This document shows positions 42,501 through 54,493 of a DNA stretch of 64,000 nt, piece after piece. The position numbers and the translations under genes are program-made. The DNA is taken from the NCBI GenBank assembly GCA_009767595.1, contig VSDK01004339.1, forward strand, positions 463,257-527,256, in the 5' to 3' direction. The notes under the pieces are model-generated. The model did no database searches and was not told where the DNA came from. It saw nothing but the letters and a program-made list of their open reading frames with translations. The stretch comes from Symbiodinium kawagutii. Its lineage: Eukaryota > Sar > Dinophyceae > Suessiales > Symbiodiniaceae. How positions within the stretch are numbered: position 1 is the stretch's first letter; each line of letters begins with the position of its first letter.

Positions 42501-42605
42501 GTGTCGGATCCCCTGGCCTTCAGGCAGCTGGTGGCCACCGCATTCCCGCAGAAGTGCAAGAGCTGCTGCGCCTTGGCAGCACAAACTGGCGCGCTGGGGC
42601 AAGGA
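42501..42605 (+). CDS. Candidate exon, Cys/Ala-rich
   Basis: VSDPLAFRQLVATAFPQKCK, SCCALAAQTGALGQG, stop, with nearly all third positions G/C. A GA donor (AAG|GATAGC) would remove the stop. The 5' boundary is not seen. Confidence 0.5.
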
Positions 42606-42690
42606 TAGCACTGCCGCCAGGCAGCGCCCCCTGGATGTTGATAGCTGGTCACTCAACGGGTGCTAAGAACAGTGAAGGGATAATAAATTT

Positions 42691-42790
42691 GGTGGTTTCT
42701 CAAAATAGGGATCCCAAAAAATGGTTGGTTTATTACCATAAATGACTATTACTGGATGATTTAGGGGTACCCCTATTTTGAGAAACCACC
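42691..42790. mobile_element. Family A element (copy 9)
   Basis: A 100-bp copy GGTGGTTTCTCAAAATAGGG ... CCCCTATTTTGAGAAACCACC with exact ATTT duplication. One of the best-kept copies. Confidence 0.92.
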
Positions 42791-43256
42791 ATTTCATGCT
42801 GGACAATTCATCAAGAATGCTTTGAGACTGGAGATTCATGAATGGGAACTGAGAATCAAAGAATTGGTACTGGAGATTTGTCTATGGATGGCTGGGGTTC
42901 TTTCATTGTGATGGTGAAACCATGGAAATAGCCATCCGATGGCGGCTGGATGAGACTGCAGGTCGCCATCGTTAATGGTAAGCAGGTACTAAGAGGGTAT
43001 GCATACTCAAGGAGCAAGGACTAACACTGTTGGAGAATGGCAGGTCCAGAATACAAATTTTCCTTGGTACTTGATGTCTTTTGTTTCAGACTATGGTATT
43101 GGTCAAATGGGCAGTTGTTGAGTAGCAAATCACTTTCTGATGACTCACCATCACTACAAAATGCAGACATTTCTTCTAGGATGGGAACTGAAAGCAAGGG
43201 TTGGATGTTTCTCCCGTTGAACCATATGATATTAATGGTATGTCTTAGTACAATAT

Positions 43257-43372
43257 GGTTGTGGGTCAAAACTCTGTACCCCTGGTCCCCCTATCATTAA
43301 CCATTGTTTTCCCTATTATTGTTGATTAATTATTATTCCTGATTATTGGTTGGCTAATATTTACCCATTGCC
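43257..43372. mobile_element. Family B element
   Basis: GGTTGTGGGTCAAAACTCTG ... ATTTACCCATTGCC. Flanks ATAT/ACAT differ by one base. A further B scrap lies at 43816-43850. Confidence 0.8.
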
Positions 43373-43915
43373 ACATTGTACATTCCCTTCCCGAGGTCCA
43401 AGTTCCTTTCCTCTCAAATTTGCATGTATGGAGGGTTCTTTTTCAAATTGGAAACCCGCACATGGATGTTTGATGATCCAAAATCGTGAATATTACATGA
43501 ATTGGGGGGTATATATATATATATATGCACATGTATATATCTCCATATTTTGATAGATAGCCATATGAGCCGTCCGCGGACGAAATGTCCTGAATCAATC
43601 CTCACCTGTTCATCGACAGCAATGCAATGCAGGGATCATCACCGCCACTAACTTCGAGAGCACCAATGTGCTTCGGCTTCGGCTTAGACCAGCTTAGACC
43701 CGTAGTACAGCTGGTTAGTAGTTTCTAACATGTTTTGTTTCCAATATTTGGAATGGGTTGATTGACTAATATTTTTGGCATATCCACCAAACATAACCCA
43801 CCAAACAGCAACCAGTTGTACCCTGGTTCCCCTATCATTAACCATAAGCATCGACCACAACCACCCACCAGTGACCACCAAGCAGTACCAAGCGTTGTGT
43901 CCCTGGATCCTCCAG

Positions 43916-44051
43916 GAGCAGCATGGGGATCAGCACATGTTCCCGGGACGATCTGATCGCCTTCCTGAACGCCAACAGCTCAAAGGAATGGCGGAATCAG
44001 AAAGGCGCGGAGGGAGGAGATCCACCGGTCCAAGGGTGCAGGAGGCCGGTG
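43916..44051 (+). CDS. Candidate exon with perfect donor
   Basis: Acceptor GATCCTCCAG; frame SSMGISTCSRDDLIAFLNAN, SSKEWRNQKGAEGGDPPVQG, CRRPV; donor GTG|GTGAGT. High third-position GC and consensus splice sites make this one of the firmer exons. Unrecognised. Confidence 0.6.
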
Positions 44052-45316
44052 GTGAGTGCTCGAAGAGAGTCATGGGGGCAGGGAAGAATGGTCGGATGAT
44101 GGTTGATCAACCATTGATTAAATAATGGTTGAATAATGTTCAATTGATTGAAAAATGGTTGGATCATTAAAATAATTGTTTGACCATTAAGTTAATTGAG
44201 CAACGGTTAAATAATGGTTCAATCATGCTTGATAATGGTTCAATAATGGTTAGGAAGGGTTAAATAACATAAATTATGATCAACCATTATTTCACCAGTC
44301 TTAATGGTCAATGTTAAAGTCAGAGTGACTTAACAATGCTCAATGATAGATAAATGTGTTGGATGAGTGAATGGTCCATGAATGTTTGATCATTGATTAG
44401 TTATTGGCTAATCATTGGCTTACCATGGTTCAAGATGGCAATGGGTTGATAAAGCTTGATGATAAGAGCAAGCCAATTAGCAATGGCTTCTGGTGCCTAC
44501 AAAAAATAGGGATAAGAGCCAACAGTGAGGAGTGCATACCAACTATTTATGTTTGAACAGCAGTAGGGCATGGTTATTTAATTTGTTGATCGGGCTTGCA
44601 AAATTTGGTAATCATCAGTGCTCATGGGTAATCAATGGCCTCGAGCGGCATTGGAAGTAGTGCTCATGGCTCAAAATGGCTGAACCGCTACACGTACAAC
44701 TTTTTGTGAGCTCCATGAGCTCCTCAGCATTCTGAATCAAGCTTTCTAAGCTCTCAACATTTCTCACACGTCAGTTTTGCTTGCCTGTGATTTGCCAAAC
44801 AAAATCAGCACACATACCATACCTGCAAACTTACAATGGTTGAGTTGGATGCAAGGACAATAGTTAATTAACCATAAAAATACTAGTGTTTTTTCCATAG
44901 TTAAGCACTATGATTCATTACAAACCCATAGATTGCTTTTGGTTTCACTCATTATTATGAATAACCAGCCAACGTTGAATGTTTACTGTTGATACTGGTC
45001 GATTATGATAAAGGATCATGCTCATTCATGCTTAATCACATGGCTGGTAATGGTTGATAATGCTCATGATCGATCAACTATGGTTTGATCATTATGCCGC
45101 ATGCCTTTAGTTTTGTTTTTTATTCACAACCGTACCACCTTATCAACCATCATTAACCATTATTACTGCAACCACTATTCACCATGAAAAAACATTATAT
45201 ATAATCTCCAAAAAACATCATTCACAATCATTCACCAATATTAATCGTTGTTTACCATCAAGAAAACATTATAGTCCCTGAACACAAAAATGTTGCTGCT
45301 TTGGCCTGACTGTCAG
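44052..45316 (+). other. Probable intron
   Basis: The 5' part is packed with ATGGTTGAATAATGG words (44096-44270), the 3' part with the complement AACCATTATT/ACCATCATT (45130-45250). Ends GTGAGT ... GACTGTCAG. Confidence 0.45.
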
Positions 45317-45374
45317 GTGACCTGTCTGGCTACAGCATGAAGGACCAACGGGAGGGCCCAAGGAGGTTTTACCA
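45317..45374 (+). CDS. Candidate short exon
   Basis: After GACTGTCAG: DLSGYSMKDQREGPRRFYQ, possible donor GTTGAT. A good frame but short. Confidence 0.4.
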
Positions 45375-45817
45375 AGTTGATGGTTAATGGTAAGCCAATA
45401 TGGATTTATGGGGTTACAATGGTTAAAAATGGCTGACTACATACTGGTTATGTAGGTTTAACGGAATGGTTAGTAGTGGTTGATAATGGTCAACTATGTT
45501 TAACAGTCGTTTTATATGGGTTTGTAATGGTTATTAATGATTCACTACTGGAAAACCATGGTTTCTATAGTCAACAAAGAATATCCATATTAACCAGCTC
45601 CGTAAATTGTTTCATTATTCATCATTGGAAGCCCTGAAACGGTGTGCTCCTCATAGATCACTGACCCACGTGATTGTTTTTGTTGCTTCCGCTCATCTTG
45701 CAAGGACGCATAAGACGTCATACGCTATTGATATTTATCTAGTTCTAATGTTTGATCTCAAATTTCGAATCTCATTTGTGTACTTTTTTTTATAAATGTG
45801 TGATCTCATCTACATCT

Positions 45818-45824
45818 ACATCTA

Positions 45825-45912
<88 letters not shown>

Positions 45913-45943
45913 GTCATCGTCATCGTCATTGTCATTGTCATTT
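45818..45943. repeat. ATC trinucleotide array
   Basis: CATCATCAT with CATCGT and CATTGT variants at the 3' end. Poly-Ser/Ile frames are artefacts. Confidence 0.97.
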
Positions 45944-46129
45944 CATACTCATATCATATCATGTGTTTAATGCCAAGTGTTCATCTCTTCATCATCTAAC
46001 CATCTTAATAGTGGTGAATCATATCATGCCAATCATTTTATAAATGTCTTGTACCATCCATCATATCCATTTTCATAGCATATGCTCCAATCTTTCCTAA
46101 TCCATCATATCATCTTCCCATCTTCATTT

Positions 46130-46660
46130 TATAATCATATCATATCATGTCATACCATATCATGTCACATCATATCATATCATATCATATCATATATCAT
46201 GTCATCATATCATGTCATATCATGTCATATCATATCATATCATATCATATCATAATCATATCACATCATAGCATACTGATCATTTTTATAATCATAGCAT
46301 GTCATAGCATATCATATCATATCATATCATAGCATATCATATCATCTCATAATCATATCATATCATTTCATATATAATAATATCATATGAATCATCTTAT
46401 AATCATATCATATCACATCGTATCATATTATATCAAATCGTATCATATCACATCAATCAAATCAAATCAAAACACATCAAATCATTTCATACCATGTCAT
46501 ACCATATCATATCATGTCATATCATATCATATGAATCCCTGGATAATCATATCATATCATATCATATTATATTAATCCTTTAATACTCATAGCAGATCAC
46601 ATAATATGATATCATTTCATATCATTCCATTTCATATCATATCAGTTCAAAATATTCATC
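46130..46660. repeat. CATAT/TCATA pentanucleotide-like array
   Basis: ATCATATCATATCATGTCAT repeats with minor variants over 500 bp. Confidence 0.95.
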
Positions 46661-46737
46661 TTCATAGTGATGCATCATCATCTTTCCATCTTCATCATCT
46701 TCATCTCCTGTGGGTTCGCCACATCGTCGGGTTCCAG

Positions 46738-46873
46738 GACCTGGCGGACTTTGCCAGCGATCTCCTGAAGCGCGAGCTGAAGTCGCCTCCGGAGGCGGCG
46801 GCGCGGCAGCTTACTTACCGTGCACCGGTTTTTCGCCACGGACGTGCGGTCATGGTGCCCACAAGATGGGAAG
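46738..46873 (+). CDS. Candidate exon, helical
   Basis: After GGGTTCCAG: DLADFASDLLKRELKSPPEA, AARQLTYRAPVFRHGRAVMV, PTRWE; donor G|GTTGTA. Very GC-rich against a repeat background. Unrecognised. Confidence 0.6.
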
Positions 46874-47541
46874 GTTGTAGCAACCATGGTTTGAAATCCT
46901 TCACAAGATTGGTCAATGATATGGTTAAGTTGGTTGTTTAATGGTTTATTTGAATAGTTGCTGATGAATCGGAACTACGAACCAACAACCAGCTGGGATA
47001 TCAATAGAACATTTACAGTCTTTTCCAGCTCGGTGTCTTACCAACACAAAGGGTAGTTTATAAATATGGATCTCCCACTAAATGGTTCCACCAATATTTG
47101 TAGTGGATGATTATGAGTGGTGACAACCATTCGTAGTGTATGATAGGATGATATGCCTAGTCACCTGTAGTATCTATGAATAGCATCCGCGTACTGTACA
47201 TAAGTGTAAACCGCAGGAAATCGGGACTTGCAACAAGCGTGATTAATCATGCATGCACTCACGGTAGGAGATTCATTCAGTTGCTAGCCTCAAACTGCTT
47301 TGCTTGTGACCGGCGGTGGCGCAATTGCAGTGTAACACATACAGTTGATTTGATAACGAAGCTGGTTGATGCTGGTTCGCAATCATTGGGTACCGGGATC
47401 ACAACCGCAGGCTGTTGTTTTCTTCCCAAGACAATCTTGGAGGTTGAGACCTTGTCATCCCATATGTATAGGATTGTATAGATGACATATTCTGACTTGT
47501 TTGACATGTAGTATCTGAGCATTTACTTTTTGTGTGGGCAG

Positions 47542-47634
47542 GTTCATCTCAAAGCCGTCTTTTCGACAACAAGCGCATGTTTATCAAGGCGATGAATCTA
47601 AAGAAGTCATCATCCTCAGTCACCCTGGATTTAG
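47542..47634 (+). CDS. Candidate exon, basic/Ser-rich
   Basis: After GTGTGGGCAG: SSQSRLFDNKRMFIKAMNLK, KSSSSVTLDL; donor G|GTCATG. A second frame (FISKPSFRQQAHVYQGDESK) is also plausible. Confidence 0.5.
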
Positions 47635-48208
47635 GTCATGCAATGCTTTGCTAAGCGCTTCTCATGCTCATTGCCATCCGTGAATCCTGCTATTGTTTCC
47701 TTACCGAGGTAGATCCATTTGGGAAATGGAGAAAAAGGCAATGAATTCGGACCTTTAAAGAATTATGGTAGATCTGTTTGGGAATTGATGAATTCTAGAA
47801 ACATCATTAATGGTAGGATTCTAGGTTCAAAAAGCAACAATATAATTTCATGAAAGTGCACTGCGCATCTCTTGGAAAGCGTGTGGTGATATGTCAAAAA
47901 GTCAGTATGTAACCCAGGGCGAAAAGAACGTGGTTGAAGGACTTCTACGGCATCTTTGATCAACAGCTAATTCATATGTCGATCAAAAGTGATTGCTAAT
48001 CAAGACCATATGATATTCATATAGTTGCGATCAATCACGAATTTCCAGTGCTTGACCACTATTAATGATCATGTGCCTTTCTTAATCACACTTAAGGTTT
48101 ATCAACTCCCATCAGCCAACATCAACATATTTCACCATTAGTGGCCATTGTCAAGCGTTCTTGCGAGCCTTAATCACTACTCGTATCACGCTTGCTTGCG
48201 GCTCGCAG

Positions 48209-48286
48209 AAACCCACCGGAGCTCAAAGTGGCTTCGACGGAGCTGTTGCCGGAGCTCAGATTTTGGAAGCTTGGCCAGCAGAAGCG
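48209..48286 (+). CDS. Candidate exon
   Basis: After GGCTCGCAG: NPPELKVASTELLPELRFWK, LGQQK; donor GCG|GTTGTG. Good coding bias. Confidence 0.5.
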
Positions 48287-48743
48287 GTTGTGTAATGATT
48301 GTTCAATGATTGTTCAATGATTGTTCAATGGTTGGTTGCTGGTCGGTTAATGCCAAGCCAGCAGAAATGGTTGGTCAATGACAGTGAAAACTGGTCGGGT
48401 GATTAGTGCTTACTGACAGGGAAGACTGATTGATCTGGTTTACCTTAATCAATCATGATGCTTGATTGAATTGTAAATCGTCGTGGTCAGGAAACCATCA
48501 TGATTGACGAACCATCAACTATTGTAATTCATGGCTGGTCGATGGTTATCATGGTGACAGCCAAAATGAGGAGACCCGGGGATCCGGAAGATCAGCAGCC
48601 TATGAAGCAACCTGGTTGATTCAGATGAGACAATTGTGTCAATGTGTATGCACAAATTTGGTTTTAAAAATATGTTTGTAGTGATTACCGTATTTTCATG
48701 TGCATGAAGATGTCAATGTATGTGTAACTGACTGTAGCTGTAT

Positions 48744-48844
48744 GGGTGTTTCTCAAAATAGGGGACCCCCCAAAACATCCAGTTTATTAATGATTGATGG
48801 TAATAAACCAACCATTTTTGGGTCCCCTATTTTAAGAAACCACC
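48744..48844. mobile_element. Family A element (copy 10)
   Basis: GGGTGTTTCTCAAAATAGGG ... CCCTATTTTAAGAAACCACC; flanks GTAT/ATAT. Confidence 0.85.
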
Positions 48845-48967
48845 ATATCAATACACAAGATATCATAAGGAAGGGTCTCAAAATTCCAACGATGCACTGA
48901 TTGTAGCACTTGCCACTGACTCAAGAACCTCCAAACAAATCAAGAGCCTCAGATTGATTTCCGGTAG

Positions 48968-49001
48968 CGGAATTCTTGCTCCTGATCATGAAGAGCCATG
49001 G
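48968..49001 (+). CDS. Candidate micro-exon
   Basis: Acceptor TTCCGGTAG, then GILAPDHEEPW, consensus-like donor TGG|GTAGGT. Similar in size to the 38-bp R2 exon. Confidence 0.4.
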
Positions 49002-49986
49002 GTAGGTTGTCATTGAGGGTAGAATTCCTTTGAATTTGTCAGCTTGCGGGACAACAGTATCCTGGAGCAAGTAGTTCTTACTTAGCATGATCGAAATGAT
49101 CGATCTTCCAGATTAGACAGCTGAGCATGGTGGTTTTCCCATGGTTGCTGCTCCCGCCGGCTTATGTTACGTGCCTCTTGAACATTATATCCCTGTTTGA
49201 TATGATTGATCGTGAAAACCAGTGGAAAATCCAATTGCAAACATCCTTGAATGTCATTAACATAGTTGTTGATGATATGATCATATAATTGATTTCTCTC
49301 CCTCTGACATATGATTCATGAATTCTACTTTTATATTTATATTTACATATACATATGTGTTGACATGTGTTGCAAGATGACATCCGTCAATCCTACGATG
49401 GGATCGGAGTCCCACCCTTAAGCGCAGCCAGTTAATGCTCGGTGGTAACAAACCAGCAGGCAATTGGCAGGGCGCATTTTTTCACAAAAACTGTTCCGTT
49501 TCAATGGCCCAATTTGACGGCTCAGTTATGGTTGATTCATGGTGGAACAATGGCTATTTCATGGTTGAACAATTGTTTGATAGTGCTCAAGTATCGTGAT
49601 GTCCAAATAAATGTGCCAGGCATCAACCGTAAAGCTTGGACGAGGTTATCATGAAGTCATGGAATCAGACCATCCTGATCATCCGCACTGATCATCCGTA
49701 CTGATATGCGCATGTGGTAGACTGACCTGTATGATTTTTGTGATTTTTTGTGCCACCACGTGCATTGACCAAGGAGTGGGTACGAGGAGGCAAAAAGGAT
49801 TGCAAGGACAGGGCAAACATCAGGTGTTCAATCATTGGAACAGTCGCTGGACATGGCTTGATTTCATTTTTCTATTGAATCTATATTATATGGAACTGAC
49901 GCATGCAAATTTACCCGTGAAATTATGTATCTATAGATATTAATATCGATGTGAGTGTGTTTATTTCTGGATGCACATGTACCACC

Positions 49987-50073
49987 ATGTGGGCCGCTAC
50001 CTTGACCTTCACCTACTTCGGCTACTCCGGGGAAGTCCATCAATACACCGATCCGTCAGCACCCAAGTTGTGA
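49987..50073 (+). CDS. Candidate exon, Thr/Tyr-rich
   Basis: MWAATLTFTYFGYSGEVHQY, TDPSAPKL, stop. Around 85% of third positions are G/C. No upstream AG is close, so it may hold a start codon. Confidence 0.45.
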   Translation: MWAATLTFTYFGYSGEVHQYTDPSAPKL

Positions 50074-50535
50074 TCACAATGAGCTTCAACACCAGTGGAT
50101 AGAGTTGAGGAACCTACGAACTCTTAAATCTCTTGCGTAAAAATATGGACTCTTCATATCTCTTCATGGTCACGTTTATTGTGTTCATCAATGAATGTTT
50201 GATCATTATATGTGTGTATATATATGTATATATTGGATCCACCAACAGGATGAATGTGCCTTTGCTTGTAAATGACTCGTGGCATTTGGTAAGTCTCGTC
50301 TCCAAAAACTGTCCGTTTCGGACGATGATCCGCCAGGAAACTTGGACATCGCCGTGTGCTCAGATTTGAGACCCAGTCCCTTTGATCAGAGGTTTCTGTG
50401 GATTCTGAGACTTTCACCGTGGCCAAGAATTTTCCAACCTTGGATTTTTTGTTGGTCCAATAATGGTCATTCATTGTAATCAACTAAGCATTTTTTGTTG
50501 CTTCCCTATTTAAAAAAAAACGCCAATTGATTCAG

Positions 50536-50617
50536 TTTTGGGACGGGAGAATCTGCCATTCGGGCATTGGCTCTCATGAGCCAACTGTTTGTGACAACGT
50601 GCCCCCAGCGGGCAACG
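50536..50617 (+). CDS. Candidate exon
   Basis: After AATTGATTCAG: FWDGRICHSGIGSHEPTVCD, NVPPAGN; donor G|GTGGTG. Unrecognised. Confidence 0.5.
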
Positions 50618-51136
50618 GTGGTGATTTGGTTTGGTGGTGCGATTTGGTTTGGTGGTATGAATGTCGGCAAATGATGGTTGATATTGGTTGATTATATGGG
50701 TGTAATGATTATTCGACTTTCAGTGATATTTCGAGCAGTGATGGTCCCATTAATATTGAGGAAATAACTATTTGCAAATCAGACTATACCAACACTCCCA
50801 TCAATCCTAGATATACCAACAGCTTTATTACAAGACAACATGCCCAGGATCTAAGCAGTTTTGGTAACAACCATCCAGCTTATCCACAGATTCTTCTAAG
50901 TTGCACATATGTCTCAACTAACACGGGGATGTCCCACCAATTCACTCTTCGATACCCTTCCAATAACAAGCCGTATCGCTGAGGATTGACAACAGTAGGG
51001 CCAACCAACAAGTTCAGATTAGGTGGGGCATGGGCAAAGTCTGGTGTTGATTTTCCAAGCTGTACCAGACTGGCCCCAATCTATGATGTGTATGTTCCCA
51101 CTTGATTGGTTAAGCTGGTTGTTGCGTGTCAGATAT

Positions 51137-51239
51137 GGGTGTTTCTCAAAATAGGGGTACCCCCCAATCATCCATTAGTAGTCATGTATAGTAATAAACC
51201 AAGCATTTTTTGGGTACCCCCATGGCTTGAGAAACCACC
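51137..51239. mobile_element. Family A element (copy 11)
   Basis: GGGTGTTTCTCAAAATAGGG ... GGCTTGAGAAACCACC with exact ATAT duplication. It ends 9 bp before the acceptor-like GCTGCAG. Confidence 0.9.
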
Positions 51240-51319
51240 ATATTGCTGCAGGGTCGGATATGTCATCAAGATCTACGCCTCTCACTTGTTGTGGTAGCAC
51301 CAGCTCCGGAAGTGTTCAG

Positions 51320-51474
51320 GTCGAAGGACACGGAAGCGAGTCACAGCTTACGAGCTGAGGCAAGGGGTTCCTCTCGGGGTTGTGAACCTTGTGACGTCAC
51401 ATGATGAGTTGATGAAGCTGAGAAGCAAGATGAAGCAACTAGATAGAGCACCATCATACATGCCTATGACATAA
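51320..51474 (+). CDS. Candidate terminal exon
   Basis: After GTGTTCAG: RRTRKRVTAYELRQGVPLGV, VNLVTSHDELMKLRSKMKQL, DRAPSYMPMT, stop. One of the longer protein-like frames. Unrecognised. Confidence 0.55.
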
Positions 51475-51861
51475 GTTGCGGTTATTTGGACTGTAGCCAC
51501 ACATAAGTACCCGACGAAGAATGAACAATATATATATATATACACTTAAAAACATACATTTTTTTCTTAAATATATACAAATCAATAGATATATATATAT
51601 ACATATACGTGATTTTGAGCCAAGTCGCGGGGCATTCCCCAGACTGTAACTGATATTGCATCTGCAGATACCGCCAGCTGGTCTGCAGGTCGCAGCTCCT
51701 GTCATCAACCATCGCCAAGCATCACAAACGATCAGCTTATCAACCCAGCTGGGTAAATGATGGTTAATGATGGTTAGTGATGGTTGGTGATGGTTATTGA
51801 TGGTTAATGATAACAGCTCCATGGTTAACCATCATTGATCAGCTGAACAACCACCAACCAG

Positions 51862-51965
51862 CTCGAACCAACGAGTTGTTGTTCCGTCACGACGTCGCCA
51901 TGTTGGGTGTCAGGATGCTGAGGTTCTGGGTCTTTGGTTTTCCCCCGGCATGTCCCGGCGAATGA
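51862..51965 (+). CDS. Candidate exon
   Basis: After CACCAACCAG: RTNELLFRHDVAMLGVRMLR, FWVFGFPPACPGE, stop. High third-position GC. Confidence 0.5.
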
Positions 51966-52128
51966 TGATGGATGATCACTAGCCGGCAGGGACACCATCA
52001 AGCACTGATGAACCATCATTATTTACCATGACTTACAAGCAATAGCCATGATTTACCACTAGTTAACCACTAATTTAGCCATTCTTAACCTCCCTTATAA
52101 ACCACCAAGGACCATCAATAGTCCCCAG

Positions 52129-52215
52129 TCCTGTTTGATGGATGTCGCCGTTGCCTGTCGCTTCCCGGTCCAGGCCCCGGAATTTGTGCCGCTGGCAGAA
52201 GCACAGGCGACAGAG
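52129..52215 (+). CDS. Candidate exon
   Basis: Acceptor AGTCCCCAG, phase 0: SCLMDVAVACRFPVQAPEFV, PLAEAQATE; donor GAG|GTGGGC. 29 codons with strong third-position GC. Confidence 0.6.
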
Positions 52216-52249
52216 GTGGGCCATCAGTGATCCGCAGTCAGAAGGTTGC

Positions 52250-52640
52250 CGTGAAGTATTGATGATACGAAGTTATAGAAAGTTATAGTAAGCATTGACT
52301 ATTTCATGGTATAGCAGTAGTTAACTCTATATACGTCGAAGTTATAGAATGTTGTGGAAAATATTAATTATTTTATGCTATAATTGGCTATCTAATCAGT
52401 GATTATCTAAGCATTAACCAAGGGTTTGTAATTATGCCATCAATCAAGATTAATCATCGTATTGTATAATCAAGTATTAAGTACCTTATAGTATAGCTAT
52501 CTAGTCAGTGATTATGCAAGTATTATACAAAGCTATAGTAAGTTGTAGTGAGTCATAGTAACTTCTAGTACTTTCTAGCAAGTTATAGTTAGGTCTAGTA
52601 ACTTTTCAGATTATCCATAGTTATTTATAGTCGTAATAAA
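52250..52640. repeat. AAGTTATAG-word cluster
   Basis: Repeated GAAGTTATAGAAAGTTATAG and AGTCATAGTAACTT words. No gene. Confidence 0.75.
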
Positions 52641-53165
52641 CAAGATTATGTCATAGTGTAACTATCTCATTACTAATTATATTTTTTGTGGATTACAATT
52701 GCTCAGAACGGTTTGATTATGTTATGATGAGGTCCATGATCCACAATATAAAATCGTCATGGTTCATATGGTAGTTGTTGAACCATAAGTTTGTTGGTGA
52801 TCACCTATTATTGGCCATGATGGTCCCCTATGAAACCACCACATGATACAATGATGTCAGAATTGGTCGTTACTTTGATTGATCTATATAATAGATCTCT
52901 ATCCATTTATTTGGGGACGTGATGGTGTTGTGGCATCGGCTGTTGGTTTATGTAGGTACCTACGCCGCTGTTCACAGTTTAGCATGGCGGCCTAGATCAG
53001 CTTGGGCCCATGGGACTAGCCGAGGTCAAATCCATTTTTTGATCATTTCTATGGATTAGGCCCCCGAAAAAATAAAACAACAAAAAAGGGATCAACGATA
53101 TGATCCCCAGAAATGTGTGGTTTCGCTCCTCATGGTTGGTGGTTGATGGATGTTGATGGATGTTA

Positions 53166-53245
53166 ATGGTGCCAGTGGTTGGTGCCCCCGATGTTCGCTT
53201 CACCACTGGCACCTCAGAGACCTCATCAAGTGCTGAAATCACCTG
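53166..53245 (+). CDS. Candidate exon, Thr/Ser-rich
   Basis: VPVVGAPDVRFTTGTSETSS, SAEITC, possible donor T|GTGAAC. The start is uncertain. A family B element follows 15 bp later. Confidence 0.4.
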
Positions 53246-53259
53246 CTGTGAACTCAACT

Positions 53260-53386
53260 GGCTGTGGGTCAAAATTAACCAACCAATTTCATGGTGGAAA
53301 ATCACCAACAACCAACAAACTATAGGGAAAACAAGCCGGTAAATGCCGGGGAACCAGGGGGACAAAGGGCGAACTGACCCACAGCC
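53260..53386. mobile_element. Family B element
   Basis: GGCTGTGGGTCAAAATTAAC ... CGAACTGACCCACAGCC with exact AACT duplication. It nearly fills the gap between two candidate exons. Confidence 0.92.
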
Positions 53387-53403
53387 AACTGATTTATCCA
53401 CAG

Positions 53404-53442
53404 GATTCTCCGCCACTTTCGCAATGTGCCCTGAAAGATAAG
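53404..53442 (+). CDS. Candidate 39-bp micro-exon
   Basis: Acceptor TTATCCACAG, phase 0: DSPPLSQCALKDK, donor AAG|GTTCTT. Confidence 0.4.
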
Positions 53443-53543
53443 GTTCTTAAGTTGTGAGTTGCTCGCGATGAACTGCTGTGTTTAAGCGAAGCCATGATCA
53501 GTTTTCAGACGTCCATGAAAAGTCAATGGTTCATTGCTAGGAT

Positions 53544-53801
53544 TTGCTGTTTGAGTTTGACCCATGGGAATTACCTTCTACCCACCGTCGGTCACGATAT
53601 GTTTGGGCTAGGGCAGGCTATCTTCGCTCCGAGCATGGACCGATGTCTGAGGTTGCACCCATCATGACGGTGGCAATGCCGGCGGAGCTTCCGTTTGGCA
53701 CTAAGCATAGACCTGACAAAACGCGAGTTGCGAAATCTGGGGGCAACCAGGATAAACACCAGCAACTGGTAACCAGCTATCTTGGTAGCCAGATCATCTA
53801 A
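53544..53801 (+). CDS. Candidate exon region
   Basis: An open frame with RYVWARAGYLRSEHGPMSEV, APIMTVAMPAELPFGTKHRP, DKTRVAKSGGNQ. Splice limits not resolved; the last 15 codons look non-coding. Confidence 0.4.
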   Translation: MLFEFDPWELPSTHRRSRYVWARAGYLRSEHGPMSEVAPIMTVAMPAELPFGTKHRPDKTRVAKSGGNQDKHQQLVTSYLGSQII

Positions 53802-54306
53802 CTGGCAACCAGTATCTGAACATTATTGAAACTGACCAAGCTTGGTAGAGATGTTAGTGGGTTTATTATCAACTGTAAGCATTGTAAACTTTGCGTCCCA
53901 CTGATCAATTTAGTGGTTCCTTTGGTGCGCTGTGTTTTAGCCAGGACCATACAGACATCAGAAATATTCCGTACTCATCTCTCTCTCTCTGCATATTATA
54001 TTTACACATTGATTTGTTTTGTTCTATGCATGGACAGATATTTTTACATAGATTGAACAAAAATGAACGCACTTCATACATTCACTGTTGTGTGTATGGG
54101 CAAATATGTGCATATATAGATATACAACATAGATGACAGATTCGTGAATACATACTGTAGATAGCTGGAATTATAGGTGCATGGAAAAATGGAAAACAAG
54201 TCATATATAAAGTGTATAGAACACATGCTCAGCATACAGTATATGTGCTGATGTATACTGATTTATGATGGTTTATCACGCAATCATTCACAAGTCCCTT
54301 TCGCAG

Positions 54307-54376
54307 CCTGCTAAATTTCCCAACGGCACCAGCCACATCGAGTCACTCTGTTCCAGGCAATTCGTATTCTACATGG
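54307..54376 (+). CDS. Candidate exon before family A element
   Basis: Acceptor CCCTTTCGCAG, then PAKFPNGTSHIESLCSRQFV, FYM plus G; donor G|GTGTTT lies in the terminal repeat of the element. An alternative GC donor (CCAG|GCAATT at 54356) would end it earlier. Confidence 0.45.
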
Positions 54377-54485
54377 GTGTTTCTCAAAATAGGGGGACCC
54401 TCAAATCATGCTTTATGAACCATTCATGGTAATAAACCACCCATTTTCGGGGGCACCCTCGGTACTCCTATTTTAAGAAACATCT
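54375..54485. mobile_element. Family A element (copy 12), fills a candidate intron
   Basis: GGGTGTTTCTCAAAATAGGG ... CTCCTATTTTAAGAAACATC, flanked by ACAT (the match extends to TCTACATG). The predicted intron 54377-54493 is almost entirely this element. Confidence 0.88.
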
Positions 54486-54493
54486 ACATGTAG

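Noticed and set aside
52997..53416. 139-residue minus-strand frame
   Set aside because: It spans a family B element and shadows the + exon at 53166.
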